A DNA stretch of 64,000 bases from Rhynchopus euleeides (taxonomy: Eukaryota > Euglenozoa > Diplonemea > Diplonemida > Diplonemidae). Below are positions 1 to 10,479 of this stretch, piece after piece. A model generated the notes under the pieces. That model had not been told where the DNA came from. It saw only the letters and a program-made list of their open reading frames with translations, and did no database searches. A program made the translations under genes and the position numbers. Position 1 is the stretch's first letter, and every line of letters starts with the position of its first letter. The DNA lies in the NCBI GenBank assembly GCA_963210315.1, contig OY723275.1, positions 620,001-684,000 on the forward strand, read 5' to 3'.

Positions 1-2234
1 CAAGGTGAGAGAAGCTGCCCAGAAGCAGGCCAGGATCTTCTTGGGGCATCTTCTGACGACTATTTGTGAAGTAGGCACGCACAGAATACGCAGGATAGGT
101 ACACGGACTGTAACGGATGTACGGACGTGCCCATGCCCACAGGGCTGGGGAATATAGAGGGCCCGAACAGCATGAGATGAATCAGGGGGGAAGGAAGCGG
201 GTGCGGTGCCTGAATTTCACCGAGGGTGTGATCATCGCAAGAGCTGCACTGGGAGGTCTGCAGTAGACGAGGGTGCGTTGCGATCCCCGAGTCGGATGCG
301 CTGGACGTGCTGTGTGCGGACGAAGCCTCACGCCCGCCCCAGGCCTGTCACCCTTTTTCGTTTCAGGGAGCGATGGAATTGACAGCGCATGTATACACGT
401 CCGTCACAGGTGAACCGGAGAAATGTGTGCAAGTTGATGCATAGTTGCATGACCATGTCCAGATTCAAGGGGAAGAAAGTATCTGCCTTTGCTGGCTTCC
501 TGGGTGCCTGTTACCGCTGCAACGTAAGAGAAGCACACTGACTAGAGCCTGCAGCAGGGATACTCATACGGAATGCAGTCAAGACATCATGAGGTCGAGG
601 CTGAAGGGATCCATGCGGATGATGGAGAAGCCACGGACCCGGATACGCAGCTGCCCGGTGTCACGGTTATGCTGAAAGATCCCATGCAATCCTTGGATGC
701 CGTCCTTGGGGACCGCCTCCCGGCATAAGCCCATCACGTACCATGCATCATCACAGCCATGGGCCCTTCGGACCTTGCGAGTTCCCTTTATACCCCACCG
801 AGGAACAGGTGCAACGTGCCCGACAGGCTCCTGCCTGCAGCTCGCTGAAGATATCTGGGCAGACATCCACCAGGCGCGGATAGTCGCAAAGACGGACCGT
901 GAGCTGAACAGGCGATCCATGCATAAAAGTGGTGGATGCGGCTGGAAAACATGTCTTCCCCACTCATGGTGTGACTAGGAGATGCCCATGGAGGTTATTG
1001 TGGACTATATGCACATCCCACCTGCAAGCAAACGGCAAATATCAGAACAGCCCCCTCGTGGCCCCCCTTCTGGCCCCCCTGAGGTACAAAAGGGGGGCAC
1101 GAAAATTACATGGCGAAAAAATGGCAAAAAATAGTGCCAAATGGTCATGAAACACCCCTGGGATGCATTTCCGGAGGGTTTTGGGGTGGTTCTGGGTGGT
1201 TGGTGGGGGTTTTGTGGCCTTAGCGCGATTTCTCAAAAAAGTGGCTGATCGACGCTTTTTTGGACCTTCTGCCCCCCCCTACCCCCCCCCCCCAACAGCT
1301 TTGCGGGTCTCTGACTGCCGACTGGTGACAGGGGAGCCACCTTTCAAAGCCGCCATCACCCCACCAGCGCCTTGTTTCAACCCCTTCTTTGCCCGACTAC
1401 ACCGGGAGGATTGGGTTTCACGAGTTGATCATTTGTTTCGGAGCTGCGGTGCCGGACACGACTGCCACAAAACGGGAGGGGGGGGGGGCGAGAGAGAGAA
1501 GAAAGACAGCACACACGTGTGGTTAAGTGACACCCCCCCCCCCTCGAGGGGTGCGAATATTCTCTTTTCACGGGGATATTCACACATTTAAGTATACGAG
1601 AGATAGGGGAGGGGTGAGGAGAGATGAGGTGCATCAGGTGATGATGGCGATGGTGAGAGACGGAGAGCGCCCCAAACTGTGCAACCCTGCTGCAACAGAG
1701 GGCATATGCCGTCACATCACCTGCCTTGTTGTAACCCCCAGCCTACTCATTGCGAGCGGTCCAGGCTTTCCTACACATGGTTTTGTTACACGTCCCTCAT
1801 TTCTAGCTGGAGCAGCAGGAGTCGGTTTGAATGGTTAGGGGAGAGTGGTGTTGGAGTAGGGGGGGTAGGGGGGGATGGGGTGGGGTGGGGGAGGCCAATT
1901 CGCTGCAAAAAAAATGTTCCCGGTTGGGGTGTAGACCAGGCCTGTGCCTAAATATGGCCAAAAATCGTCAAAAACGAGAGTTTACACCCAACTTTTTCCC
2001 CACATTTTTCCTTCGGCGCCGGTCCCTTTTTTTAGCCCAGAACACGGTATTTCAGCGCGAAAACACGTTCTTTTGCTGCATTTGCACACAACCAATTCAC
2101 AGCTGGGCTGGGGGTCTCCTTTTTTTGCGTTTTGTTTTACAGGATCTCGCCTGATATGGGAGCCTCCCGCGAGGGTGCTGGAACCGATATGCCACAGCCC
2201 CGTACGCGCAAGGACTTGGCTCCAAGACCAGGCA
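1..2234. other. no supported gene; low-complexity intergenic DNA
   Basis: Short open frames overlap on both strands but none shows a recognisable domain, and none continues convincingly across splice-like sites. The stretch holds several G or C runs (for example near 1274-1292, 1479-1489 and 1860-1890) and AT-rich islands near 1130-1250 and 1960-2060. I see no RNA gene. Confidence 0.5.
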
Positions 2235-2463
2235 CAAGCCACAGGGGGGTCTGGGGGGCGGAGCCCCCCAGCCGCCGGAGGCCACGGTAGCGAACGTCCG
2301 TTGGCCTGGCTCCATAGTCGCATACGCTCAAGTACAACACAACTGACAGATAGCACATGTCGCATGGGGGGACGATTAATTGTCGCGCAAAGACACGCCA
2401 CAGGGGGGTCTGGGGGGCGGTGCCCCCCAGCCGCCGGAGGCCACGGTAGTGAACATCTGTTGG
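2235..2463. repeat. paired GC-hairpin dispersed repeat, copy 1
   Basis: Two near-identical ~65-bp blocks at about 2235-2303 and 2397-2463 lie in the same orientation. Each contains a perfect G6/C6 hairpin (CTGGGGGGCGGAGCCCCCCAG type) followed by GCCGCCGGAGGCCACGGTAG. The same block recurs in pairs at 8459-8690, 34577-34863 and 56642-56811. The DNA next to the block (TTGCGCGACAAT near 2385) recurs near 34640 in inverse orientation, so this is a dispersed family and not chance GC richness. Confidence 0.8.
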
Positions 2464-4003
2464 TTTGAGCTCGAGAGCAAGCCTCTGGTCGATGCCATCC
2501 CGTGGGAGGTCGCCCGTGGCCTCGTCTTCGTCGTCACTTCCGAGTTCTTGCACAGCCTCCGATTATTCACGGAGGCTGTACAATAACTTGGAAGTGCCCA
2601 AACAGCCACCCGCGGCCACGGGCACCGTGGTCGCGAGCAGCTGCAGGACGGCACTCAGCACAGCACCCGCGTCAGCGGGGGTGCGGAGCGTGCCCAAAAA
2701 AGGTCAGGCATATCCCCCCCCAAAAAGAATCCTAACAACCCCCAAAAAAACCCCCACCAAAAATATGGGAAGAAAAAAGTGGGAACTTTTTTTCCCTGAG
2801 GCCGACCCTTACATCTACATCCGACTTAGGCACAGGCCTGGTGTAGACGCTCCAGAAAAAAATCTGTCCACAGGGGGGGAGGGGGGGGCTGGGCGCCGCT
2901 CATCTGCACTTCAGAGTAAATGCCCTCCTTTGGTGTAAACACTAAAAAAAACAATGCGGGAAGAGGCAGCCATGCCAGAAGGCAGCAAGCCGCCCCGTTT
3001 TACATTTCCCGCTGGAGGGGAGTGGGGGGAGGGGTAGAGGGAAGTGATGGCTGCGTGGACCCTACATCATGTTGTCAAAGACAGCAATTTTCCGCAGGGC
3101 TGTGTGTAGGTGAAGAGGGGGGGGGGGGAGAGACGTGCGTGTGTATGGTGGCTGGAAATGGCCCTCATCACAACACAACACCAGACACGGTGGCAAGATA
3201 TAAGGAGAGCCCAGGCCAAACCCAACCGAATTCAAATTATTCCCCGGAAACCCTCCCCGGGGAGGAGGGGTAGGGGGTAGGGGGGGAGCAAAAAAGGGTG
3301 CTTGTCTCGAACGCCCTTGGTTGGAGGGCACATAAGGGCACAGAAGTTCAGAGAGAGAACAGGTTGCACGCTCTCTCTTCTCATCACACCTGGAATTGTG
3401 ACACCGAGGGCAAGCTGGCAGAGGGAAGAGCACACGGTGCAGAAGCAGCCCTGATCACAACCTGCCAGTGGTGTAAAGCCTGAAGCGGCCGAACCTGCAG
3501 CGCAGCCTGCTCGGCTGCGCAGGGTGTGATGCCCTGGTGACCTTGATGCTGTTGATGGCGTGTTAGCAAAAGCAATCTTGTTCGGTTCGGTTAGCCTGTG
3601 CCCGCATCATATCCTTCGTTTTGATTTGGCATCGGCGGCCCTCCGCATGACAGACGAGGCGGGATGAAAATCTCCAGCCAGATTAGGGGGAAAATATATA
3701 TCCAGATCCTTCTTCAAACAGAAAACACACCGCACGCGTTGCCTCTGCAGGGGGCATCGGCATATTATATGTACGCCATTTTTTTCTTGCATTTTTTTTT
3801 GCACCCAGCACAGCGGCCACAGCAACCACAGCACCTCCGGAAAGACATGCAAAGATAACGCCACCCTTCTCTTCTGATTTGCCACCATGCGGTTGGTTAT
3901 GATATACCCCACCCCTCTTTGAAAACTGTGATGCGGCATGACAGCCCAAACACCCCTCCACTCAAAGAACCACCCGAGGAAGATCCCTGACAAAACGACA
4001 CTG
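2464..4003. other. no supported gene; intergenic DNA
   Basis: No open frame here carries a domain I recognise. There are poly-A and poly-G tracts and a short inverted repeat near 3240-3265 (CCCCGGAAACCCTCCCCGGGG). Nothing else is supportable. Confidence 0.45.
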
Positions 4004-4549
4004 CTAGACATGCGACGCCGGCAGCACCGCCCCTTTGAGCATAGTCGTCAGCAACCCCGGCACGACAACATAACTGGGAGACGTAGAGTTGGTGGTGTGG
4101 ACGGGCAGTCTGTGAAGATACTCCCAGACATGGATGAGGTGGTAAAAAGCCACGGCGGCGATTGAAAATCCGATCAGAATCGCAATGCCAATCCACTCCC
4201 CTCTGGGGGAGGGCGTTCGGTAAACCCGCAACCCGGTGGCCTGACCCAACGCGTGGTCGGCGTGATATGCTCCCGGAAATCTTGGAAACAGCCCCGACGG
4301 CTGGAAGTCAGTCGGCAGTGGCAGTTCGAACATGCCAACCGCACGGCTGCCCTGAGGTCGCGTCTCTGATTCGGAGGACGCCGAGTCGAACGGAGGGCAG
4401 TGCATCGCCTCCCACATTCGTGACTGCACGCCCCACATCATCTCGTCACGCTGCTCCTGCCGTGCCACCTCGCTCTGAGACGCCTCCTCCGGCTCGATCT
4501 CCTTCACCGTGATCACCACATCTTCCGCAACGCTCTGCTGCTCAGGCAT
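4004..4549 (-). CDS. small single-pass membrane protein, function unknown
   Basis: This is a 181-residue open frame. I chose the ATG at 4549 (MPEQQSVAED) because the longer in-frame extension upstream runs through G/C homopolymers and low-complexity sequence typical of the non-coding DNA here. The N-terminal two thirds are acidic and Glu/Ser-rich (ITVKEIEPEEASQSEVARQ) and look soluble. A hydrophobic segment at about residues 125-150 (core WIGIAILIGFSIAAVAFYHL) is a convincing single transmembrane helix, followed by a ~35-residue tail. This would make it a C-terminally anchored protein on an internal membrane, but that is inference from hydrophobicity only. I recognise no family. The gene is flanked by repeat-rich DNA and has no close neighbour. 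Confidence 0.5.
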   Translation of the reverse strand: MPEQQSVAEDVVITVKEIEPEEASQSEVARQEQRDEMMWGVQSRMWEAMHCPPFDSASSESETRPQGSRAVGMFELPLPTDFQPSGLFPRFPGAYHADHALGQATGLRVYRTPSPRGEWIGIAILIGFSIAAVAFYHLIHVWEYLHRLPVHTTNSTSPSYVVVPGLLTTMLKGAVLPASHV

Positions 4550-5499
4550 TTCCGCGCCTTTCCCCCCTCCACCTATCTCAACAGTTGTCACGGTTGAGCG
4601 TCTAGAAGCGCCACTCTCCCTCCCACAGCACTCACCTCTGAAGAAGACGAAGGATCCGGTGTTGTGGCGTGTGGCGTGTCGGCAATCCCCGCTTGCTCGT
4701 TGGTATCGCCTTGCCCTGTCCCAAGCGACGACCCTCTTTTGTGCAAAAAGGGCTGGAGGAGGGGAGGGGGGGTGGGGAAATCGGCTCTGCGGGGGAACCC
4801 GCAAGGGGGGGGGGGGGCAGGGGGAGGGGGCTGATGGGTTAGGGGGAATGGGGGTGGCGATGGGCGAAAAGATCAAGAACACACCGCCCCTCTTCCCCCG
4901 CCTCTCCCCTCTGAGTAAACGGGGAAAATCCTGGGAGGGGGGGGGGGGGGCGACAAAAAGAGGGCAACGATCCCCAGATAAATGAGGCTGTGCGTGTGGT
5001 GGTGTAGTGCGAGGTGTATAGTGCAGTGAAATTATATGATGCGACGCGATGAAGGGTGAAAATGCGGGGAGGAGGTGGGCGCAGCGAGCCAGAACATGAT
5101 CTGCGCTGTCGAGTCGGTTTGAGAACACCATTCTTCTGGCTTGCTCTTCTGTGGACAGCCTGACCTGGCCCACAGCTCACGCCAGATGCCAGAAGAAGGG
5201 AATACGTGTCGGGCTACAGACACGGGGACAGAGAGGGGGGGGCGGGGGGGGCAACCTTCACTCAGAAGTGCGAATGAGCGAACCCCGCAAACGCGCCCTC
5301 GCGTGCAACCTGTTGCAGCAGTGTCGAGCACACGCGTCGAGGGGACTTGCTCTTGGTGTGATGTCTACTGTCACTTCACAGAAGAGGAGACAGACTGCCA
5401 CACTTTGACACAGGGTGGGTGGCACCCCTGGGGACAAAACTGAACTAATAATTGGCGCCCCTGAATATCGTCGAGGAACTACGTAAATCGGTCTTTTTC
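4550..5499. other. non-coding upstream region with long dG tracts
   Basis: The + strand carries dG runs near 4806-4818, 4938-4950 and 5236-5250, which are dC tracts on the coding strand of the gene ending at 4004. No domain-bearing frame is visible. Confidence 0.4.
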
Positions 5500-6655
5500 A
5501 GGGGGGGGGGGTCAAATGGGGGTGACAAACACGATTTTTCAAAAAACCGGCGCAGAGGCCCCAAAGCCCCCGTAAACCCTCCAAACCCCCCCAGATCGGT
5601 CCGGAAACCCATCGAACCCCACTTTTCCACCATTCCGGGCACCTCAGGTGCCCGAATTGGGGTACCTAAATTTTGTGCCACCGTTTGGTACCGGACAGTG
5701 CCACTGTGTGGGAGGTTGGAAAAGAAAATGCCCCAACACACCACATCTGAGGGTTGCAATGCATGTTGCTTGCCAACCACGTCATCCGGTGGGTGTCAGG
5801 CGCTATGTAGGTGGCATGAGCCAGGTCTTCGATGAGTTCTGGCTTGTATATGTACCTCCCTGCCTGCGGCACAGGCACTGCCTTTGTCCCCCACACCAGC
5901 CACAGAGAGCGTATTGTACTCGGTCCACGGTTGCTGATTCATTGTGATGCGTTGTATCCTCGAGTGAACGTCACACACTAGTGGCACCACCACCCGCCAT
6001 CCGAGAGCTGTATTGACTTTGCGCCCTTCCGTTGCATTCACCTCGCCACGCATATTGCACCGTTCAGTACCAGTGCTCTTGGGCCAGGCAAAGTAGACCG
6101 CAGCAACTACCAATTCTGGCACAATGGGTACCACGACAGCGCACTTCGTGTGTTCCCGGAATGTACAGCTCGTGTTGCAACAGTCGTTGTCAACACATCC
6201 CGGTTGTGGAGCACTGCTGCACAGGAATCACACGACCATCTGGACTTGTTCCGTACCTACAGGCAGCCTCCCGGTGCATGGTGGCAGGGAGGTACATATA
6301 CAAGCCAGAACTCATCGAAGACCTGGCTCATGCCACCTACATAGCGCCTGACACCCACCGGATGACGTGGTTGGCAAGCAACATGCATTGCAACCCTCAG
6401 ATGTGGTGTGCTGGGGCATTTTCTTTTCCAACCTCCCACACAGTGGCACTGTCCGGTACCAAACGGTGGCACAAAATTTAGGTACCCCAATTCGGGCACC
6501 TGAGGTGCCCGGAATGGTGGAAAAGTGGGGTTCGATGGGTTTCCGGACCGATCTGGGGGGGTTTGGAGGGTTTACGGGGGCTTTGGGGCCTCTGCGCCGG
6601 TTTTTTGAAAAATCGTGTTTGTCCACGTAAAAGGGTGGCATTTGACCCCCCCTAG
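5500..6655. mobile_element. fold-back element with ~340-bp inverted repeat arms
   Basis: The left arm (about 5500-5867) and right arm (about 6282-6655) are reverse complements over about 340 bp, with only a few substitutions (for example CAACAC versus CAGCAC in the ATGCCCCA... stretch) and one short indel near the outer ends. They enclose a ~414-bp core. Both arms give the same conceptual peptide on opposite strands, which is a by-product of the inverted repeat and not evidence for two genes. The core has no transposase I can recognise. I read it as a non-autonomous fold-back or long-TIR DNA transposon; target-site duplications are unclear because the outer edges are G/C homopolymers. Confidence 0.75.
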
Positions 6656-6750
6656 GGGGGGGGTCCCAATGTTGTTAAAAACCCGGGTCCCAGAATAAAA
6701 ACCCCAAAAAACCCAAAAAACCGGGTTTAACCCTTTCTGTCCGGGAAGCC

Positions 6751-7400
6751 ACTACAGTGGCTTTGCACTTTGCTTACGCAAGTAAATAATTATGCACTTC
6801 GAATTTTTCAGGATTTTTTTGTATGGTAAAATGGGGGAGCTCAATCCTTTCAAATGCAGCAAGGGTTCATGGGAAAGGTGGAGATCCGTCCAACGTACTG
6901 CCGGAGGACAATTGCACCCTCAGGTGAGATTTTCGGGTTTGGGTAGTCCCTCATGGCCCCTATTTACGAGTCAACCATATCAGGTGTTCTTGTGCCCCAT
7001 TTCGCTCGACTCCCCCGATCGTGGAAAGCTCTGGAGTTATTCTCCGCAAAAACACATCGATATGCAGACCCACAGAACACATTTCGACCCATCACAGGCG
7101 CGAGAGCTGGGGGGGCTGGGTGGGTATCAGAGGGTCTTGGGCAGGTATGGCCACTACAGTGGCTTTCACTTTGCCTATGCAGGCAAAGTTATTTGAATTT
7201 CGAATTTTTCAAGATTTCTTTTTATGGTGGAAACAGGGTGGACGAATCTTTCAAATGCAACAAGAGTTGGTCGGAAAAGCGAAACTCTGACCAACTTGGC
7301 TCTGTAACAAAATTGCATCACAAGGTGGAATTTTCGGTGATTTTGCCCTTGAAACCGCCTCCTGAACCTGCGTGGGAGGTATCGAGCTTTCCCGAGCATC
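6751..7400 (+). repeat. diverged ~390-bp tandem direct repeat inside the piggyBac-type element
   Basis: Two blocks begin with GCCACTACAGTGGCTTT (near 6749 and 7149). Both continue with matching text such as CGAATTTTTCA(G/A)GATT and TTTCAAATGCA(G/A)CAAG, then drift apart. The head of each block is itself palindromic (GCCACT/AGTGGC), which resembles subterminal transposase-binding repeats, although that role is only a guess. Confidence 0.6.
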
Positions 7401-7750
7401 TTTTTGCCCGATTCCTTCGATAAGGGAAAGGTTTCCGACAGATGTCATCTGGGAAATCAGTTTTCAGACCTCTGCATCTCGAATATCCGCCCCAACGGGC
7501 TGTGCCGATGCACCACCCGATTTCGGCCTCCAGCCACCCATCAGTGAAATATGGTGGAATTCTCTGATGGAGATTTGATGCCGTCAGTCACCGGGCGGAC
7601 ATCCTCCATGGCCCCAGAGGGGCAGGGAAGGGTGTTCAACCTCGATCCAGGTGCCCAACGGGCTAACGGGGTCGCTGGGGTGGCTCACAGTCAGGTCCCT
7701 CAGAACAGGTGTTTTTGCACCTGTTGATTTATTTGCCTTGTGCAAACCAC

Positions 7751-7814
7751 TGCCTTCCCAAGTAAATTGTCTTCCGCTCCACCTTTTTCAACATTTTTTT
7801 TATCGGGAACTGCG
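7751..7814 (+). repeat. inner inverted repeat, left arm
   Basis: This ~64-bp arm (TGCCTTCCCAAGTAAATTGT at its start, ending GGGAACTGCG) is repeated in inverse orientation at 8877-8941 with few differences. The pair may mark another small element nested in the piggyBac-type element. Confidence 0.65.
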
Positions 7815-8458
7815 CTGGAGCAGAACTGTTCGAGAACGCCATAGAACCCGGATTTTTTGGGCGGTCACACACAGGCCTGGGCGGGGAACGAGCCCTTTTT
7901 CCAGGTTTTTTGGGTCGGGGAACCAGGTTTTTTCTAAGAATTTTTACAAGGGATTTTTTGCTCGCCCCCCCACAGTTTCCAGGCGCGTGCCCGTCAGGCG
8001 GGACTTTTTCTCTGATTTCTCTCCGCGTCATCATGTGGCTGGACATGCCAGCAGCTGGAGGACAGTTACAAAGCTGCCACTCCCCGACGCCACCCACGTG
8101 CTGGCCCCTTCAGGTCTGAAAGCCCAAAAGCTCCCGGGGATTTTTGCAGTGGTGCGCACCATATTCAGCGCAGCAGGGTGATCTCTCCGATTTTCCAAAA
8201 CTGCTGGTTTACTGGTTTGGGGAACGGTCGCCGGCAGACCGTTGAAATGCCCGTGTTAGCAAGGCACACTCACGTTTCAGGTAGCGTGTCGCGTGTCACG
8301 CATGTCGCGAACGCGGCAAGTGTACCTCCCAGGTGGGGAAGCCCGACCTCCTGTCCGATGTCAGTCAGGCTTCGAAGAAGCGCTTCATGGATGCGGCGCT
8401 GACCTCCTACGCTGCACTGTACCCGGGGAAGTGAGATAGATGGACGGGCACACGCTAC

Positions 8459-8690
8459 ATCGGGGGTCTGGGGGGCGGTGCCCCCTAGCCGCCGGAGGCC
8501 ACGGTAGCGAACATCTGTTCGTGTGGGCGTCCAGATTCTGTGCGAGTTGGCTGCGTCCTCAGAGGCGACTGGAGTGGCTGGACCCCGACTTGCTGGGATT
8601 CGAAGGACTTGAGTACGAGACGTACGCCACAGGGGGATCTGGGGGGCGGAGCCCCCCAGCCGCCGGAGGCCACGGTAGTGAACGTCTGGC
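8459..8690. repeat. paired GC-hairpin dispersed repeat, copy 2
   Basis: Blocks at about 8459-8521 and 8627-8690 each carry the G6/C6 hairpin and the GCCGCCGGAGGCCACGGTAG tail. The spacer (CAGATTCTGTGCGAGTTGGC near 8531) reappears in reverse complement near 56720, between the two blocks of copy 4, so the whole pair-plus-spacer is the repeating unit. Confidence 0.8.
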
Positions 8691-8876
8691 TCTCCAGTTG
8701 GCCAGCAAGGCGAACGGTACGTGGGACAGACTTCCCTTCCATCCTTGTGCGCACCCTGTCGACTGGGGAAAACTTAGAAAAAGTTTTTTCCTCTGCGAAA
8801 AGTTTCTCGGGCGAGGCCCACATGAGAAAAATTTTTTTCGGGAAAAAAACCGGAACAATGCAACGTTCTGCGCAAA

Positions 8877-8941
8877 CGCAGTTCCCGATAAAAAAAAATG
8901 TTGAAAAAGGTGGAGTGGAAGACAATTTACTTGGGAAGGCA
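8877..8941 (-). repeat. inner inverted repeat, right arm
   Basis: This is the reverse complement of 7751-7814. It begins CGCAGTTCCCGATAAA and ends TTACTTGGGAAGGCA. The arms differ mainly in the length of an A tract. Confidence 0.65.
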
Positions 8942-9148
8942 AATTTTCCCAAAAATCGAAAAAATACCCCCCGGACAGAAAGGGTTAAACTCTAAAACCG
9001 GGTTTAAACTCGGTTTAAACCGAGTTTAAACCCAGTAAAAACCCAGTAGGAAGCTGCAGGGGGTGCACACGTTACGTGCACTGAGCTGGTTTGCGGGAGG
9101 GGGGGAGGGGGGCCAGGGAGGGACGCGGCTGTCCGACTTGTTCAACTT

Positions 9149-9559
9149 TCACAGGTCTTCGTTCATGACCGCGTCATACTTCTCATCGAGAAGTTTACCC
9201 CCGAGTTGGTGCCTGCTCGGCAGCTGCTTGACATCTATGCTGGGGCGTGTCACCCCGACGGCCTTGAGGAAATGTTCATCCTCCATAATGGAGAGGGGGA
9301 GCCCGGCAGCCAGTACATAATCTGCCCAGGCATCCACTATCCTCGTCATCTCCGTCTCGTTGGGTCGGGGGGTCGCAACAATCCTGCATTGCCTGGCTGG
9401 TTTGGCAGCTGGTTTTGACTTCTGAGGGGGGTCTCCTCCACAGGCGTTGCTGGCGTTACTGGTGATGCTGGTGCTCCTGGCAAAATGACCCCACCACGGT
9501 TCGGAAAAACGCCGGAAATGCAAATTCCGCGAAACTGAAAACCACCATTTTGGGGGCAC
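9149..9559 (-). pseudogene. hAT-superfamily transposase remnant
   Basis: The frame encodes about 136 residues. The last ~75 match the N-terminal part of hAT transposases that follows the BED zinc finger: a segment reading DYVLAAGLPLSIMEDEHF (the usual A-TGLPF-.VE-..F pattern) and then LPSRHQLGGKLLDEKYDAV (the usual LPSR..L...LLD..Y pattern). The DDE catalytic core and the C-terminal dimerisation region are absent, because the frame stops right after this segment. The first ~55 residues look like unrelated run-on sequence with no BED finger. I treat it as a broken transposase inside the decayed element at 6668-9802; an expressed domesticated fragment is possible but unsupported. Confidence 0.65.
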
Positions 9560-9803
9560 CAGGGGGTACTACCCCCGAGGGTACCGGGTACGGTACCCTC
9601 AGATCACTGCCGCTAGCTATTTTTTCTTGGCTTCGGAGTCTGCACTGGAATGGTAGAGGTGGTAGAGTAAAAAAACCCCCCTCTCCCACCCCCCACCAAA
9701 AAACCGAGTTTAAACCCGAGAAATCTCAGGAATAAAAACCATAAAAACCCAATAAAAACCCGGTTTAAACCCAAGTTTAAACCCACCCTAACAACATTGG
9801 GGG

Positions 9804-10479
9804 GTCCAACGATCCGGTCATACCCGGCAGGAAGAGAGGGCGGAAACGAAAAAGGGATCTTTGTGCCGATGGGTATGCACCGTAAGACTCAGAATTGGTT
9901 TTTTTTGTGGAAGATGTTGGCAGAGAAAAGGGGCGGAAAATAAACGAGGAACCGAGCCGCAGTGCGGAAGCAGCGGCAGCAGGCAACAACCCACCCGTAA
10001 CACCCCCTTCCGCCCTGCACGCGCAGGGAACAGCGCCGCAGGGCAGGACAATAAAGGGATCTGCGCATCTTTTTGATTCGGCTTCCCGGTTGGCTGATCT
10101 GGCCAACCTGGTTAGTGAACAAACACAAACCAGCCCAAACCAGAAGCGGCCCTTCTGCCTGGCTTTCCGACGCCCTCTCGCGGGAGGGGGTGGGGATAGA
10201 GTGAAGATGATCTGATGCAACACACGGCGAGACCCACGCAGCACACAGGATACAAAAATATACACTGCGGGAGTGGGGGCAAGACCAAGCCTCCACGTCA
10301 GACCCGCATGGGCCTGGACCAACGAAAAGGAGGGCGAGGCCTTCAGCGAATCGAGCCCCTGCACCCCCACACTCCCCCAAGAAACACCTGCCCCGCACCA
10401 GAGACGGATACACCGTGCTCTGTGCGGCAGAAGCAACCCAGCATGGCGCCGAGCACGACCTCTGCACTGACCGCTGTCC
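9804..10479. other. no supported gene between the element remnant and the sirtuin-like gene
   Basis: Open frames on the minus strand here are hydrophobic or Arg-rich run-ons without a domain. Part of this stretch is probably the 3' untranslated region of the gene ending near 10480. Confidence 0.4.

Larger units (their letters stand above)
6731..8984. mobile_element. non-autonomous piggyBac-type element, TTAA-flanked
   Basis: The left end is TTAA (6727-6730) followed by CCCTTTCTGTCCGGG (6731-6745). The right end is the exact reverse complement, CCCGGACAGAAAGGG (8970-8984), followed by TTAA (8985-8988). TTAA target duplication with CCC...GGG termini is the hallmark of piggyBac-superfamily transposons. 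The 2,254-bp interior has no recognisable transposase, so the copy is probably mobilised in trans or dead. Inside are a diverged direct repeat (6751-7140 and 7148-7400, each starting with the palindrome GCCACTACAGTGGC), an inner inverted repeat (7751-7814 and 8877-8941) and a paired GC-hairpin repeat. Confidence 0.75.
6668..9802. mobile_element. candidate hAT-type element with nested insertion
   Basis: CCAATGTTGTTA at about 6666-6677 is matched in reverse complement by TAACAACATTGGGG near 9788-9801, giving imperfect terminal inverted repeats of about 13 bp. Both ends are bordered inside by similar A-rich/GGGTTTAA motifs (6693-6730 and 9690-9780). An hAT-like transposase remnant lies inside at 9149-9559 and a complete piggyBac-type element (6731-8984) is nested in it. 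Removing the nested element would leave only ~0.9 kb, so this is a decayed remnant. An 8-bp duplication typical of hAT could not be identified with confidence. Confidence 0.4.

Noticed and set aside
5452..6641. Two identical proteins on opposite strands
   Set aside because: Mirror translation of the fold-back element arms, not a duplicated gene.
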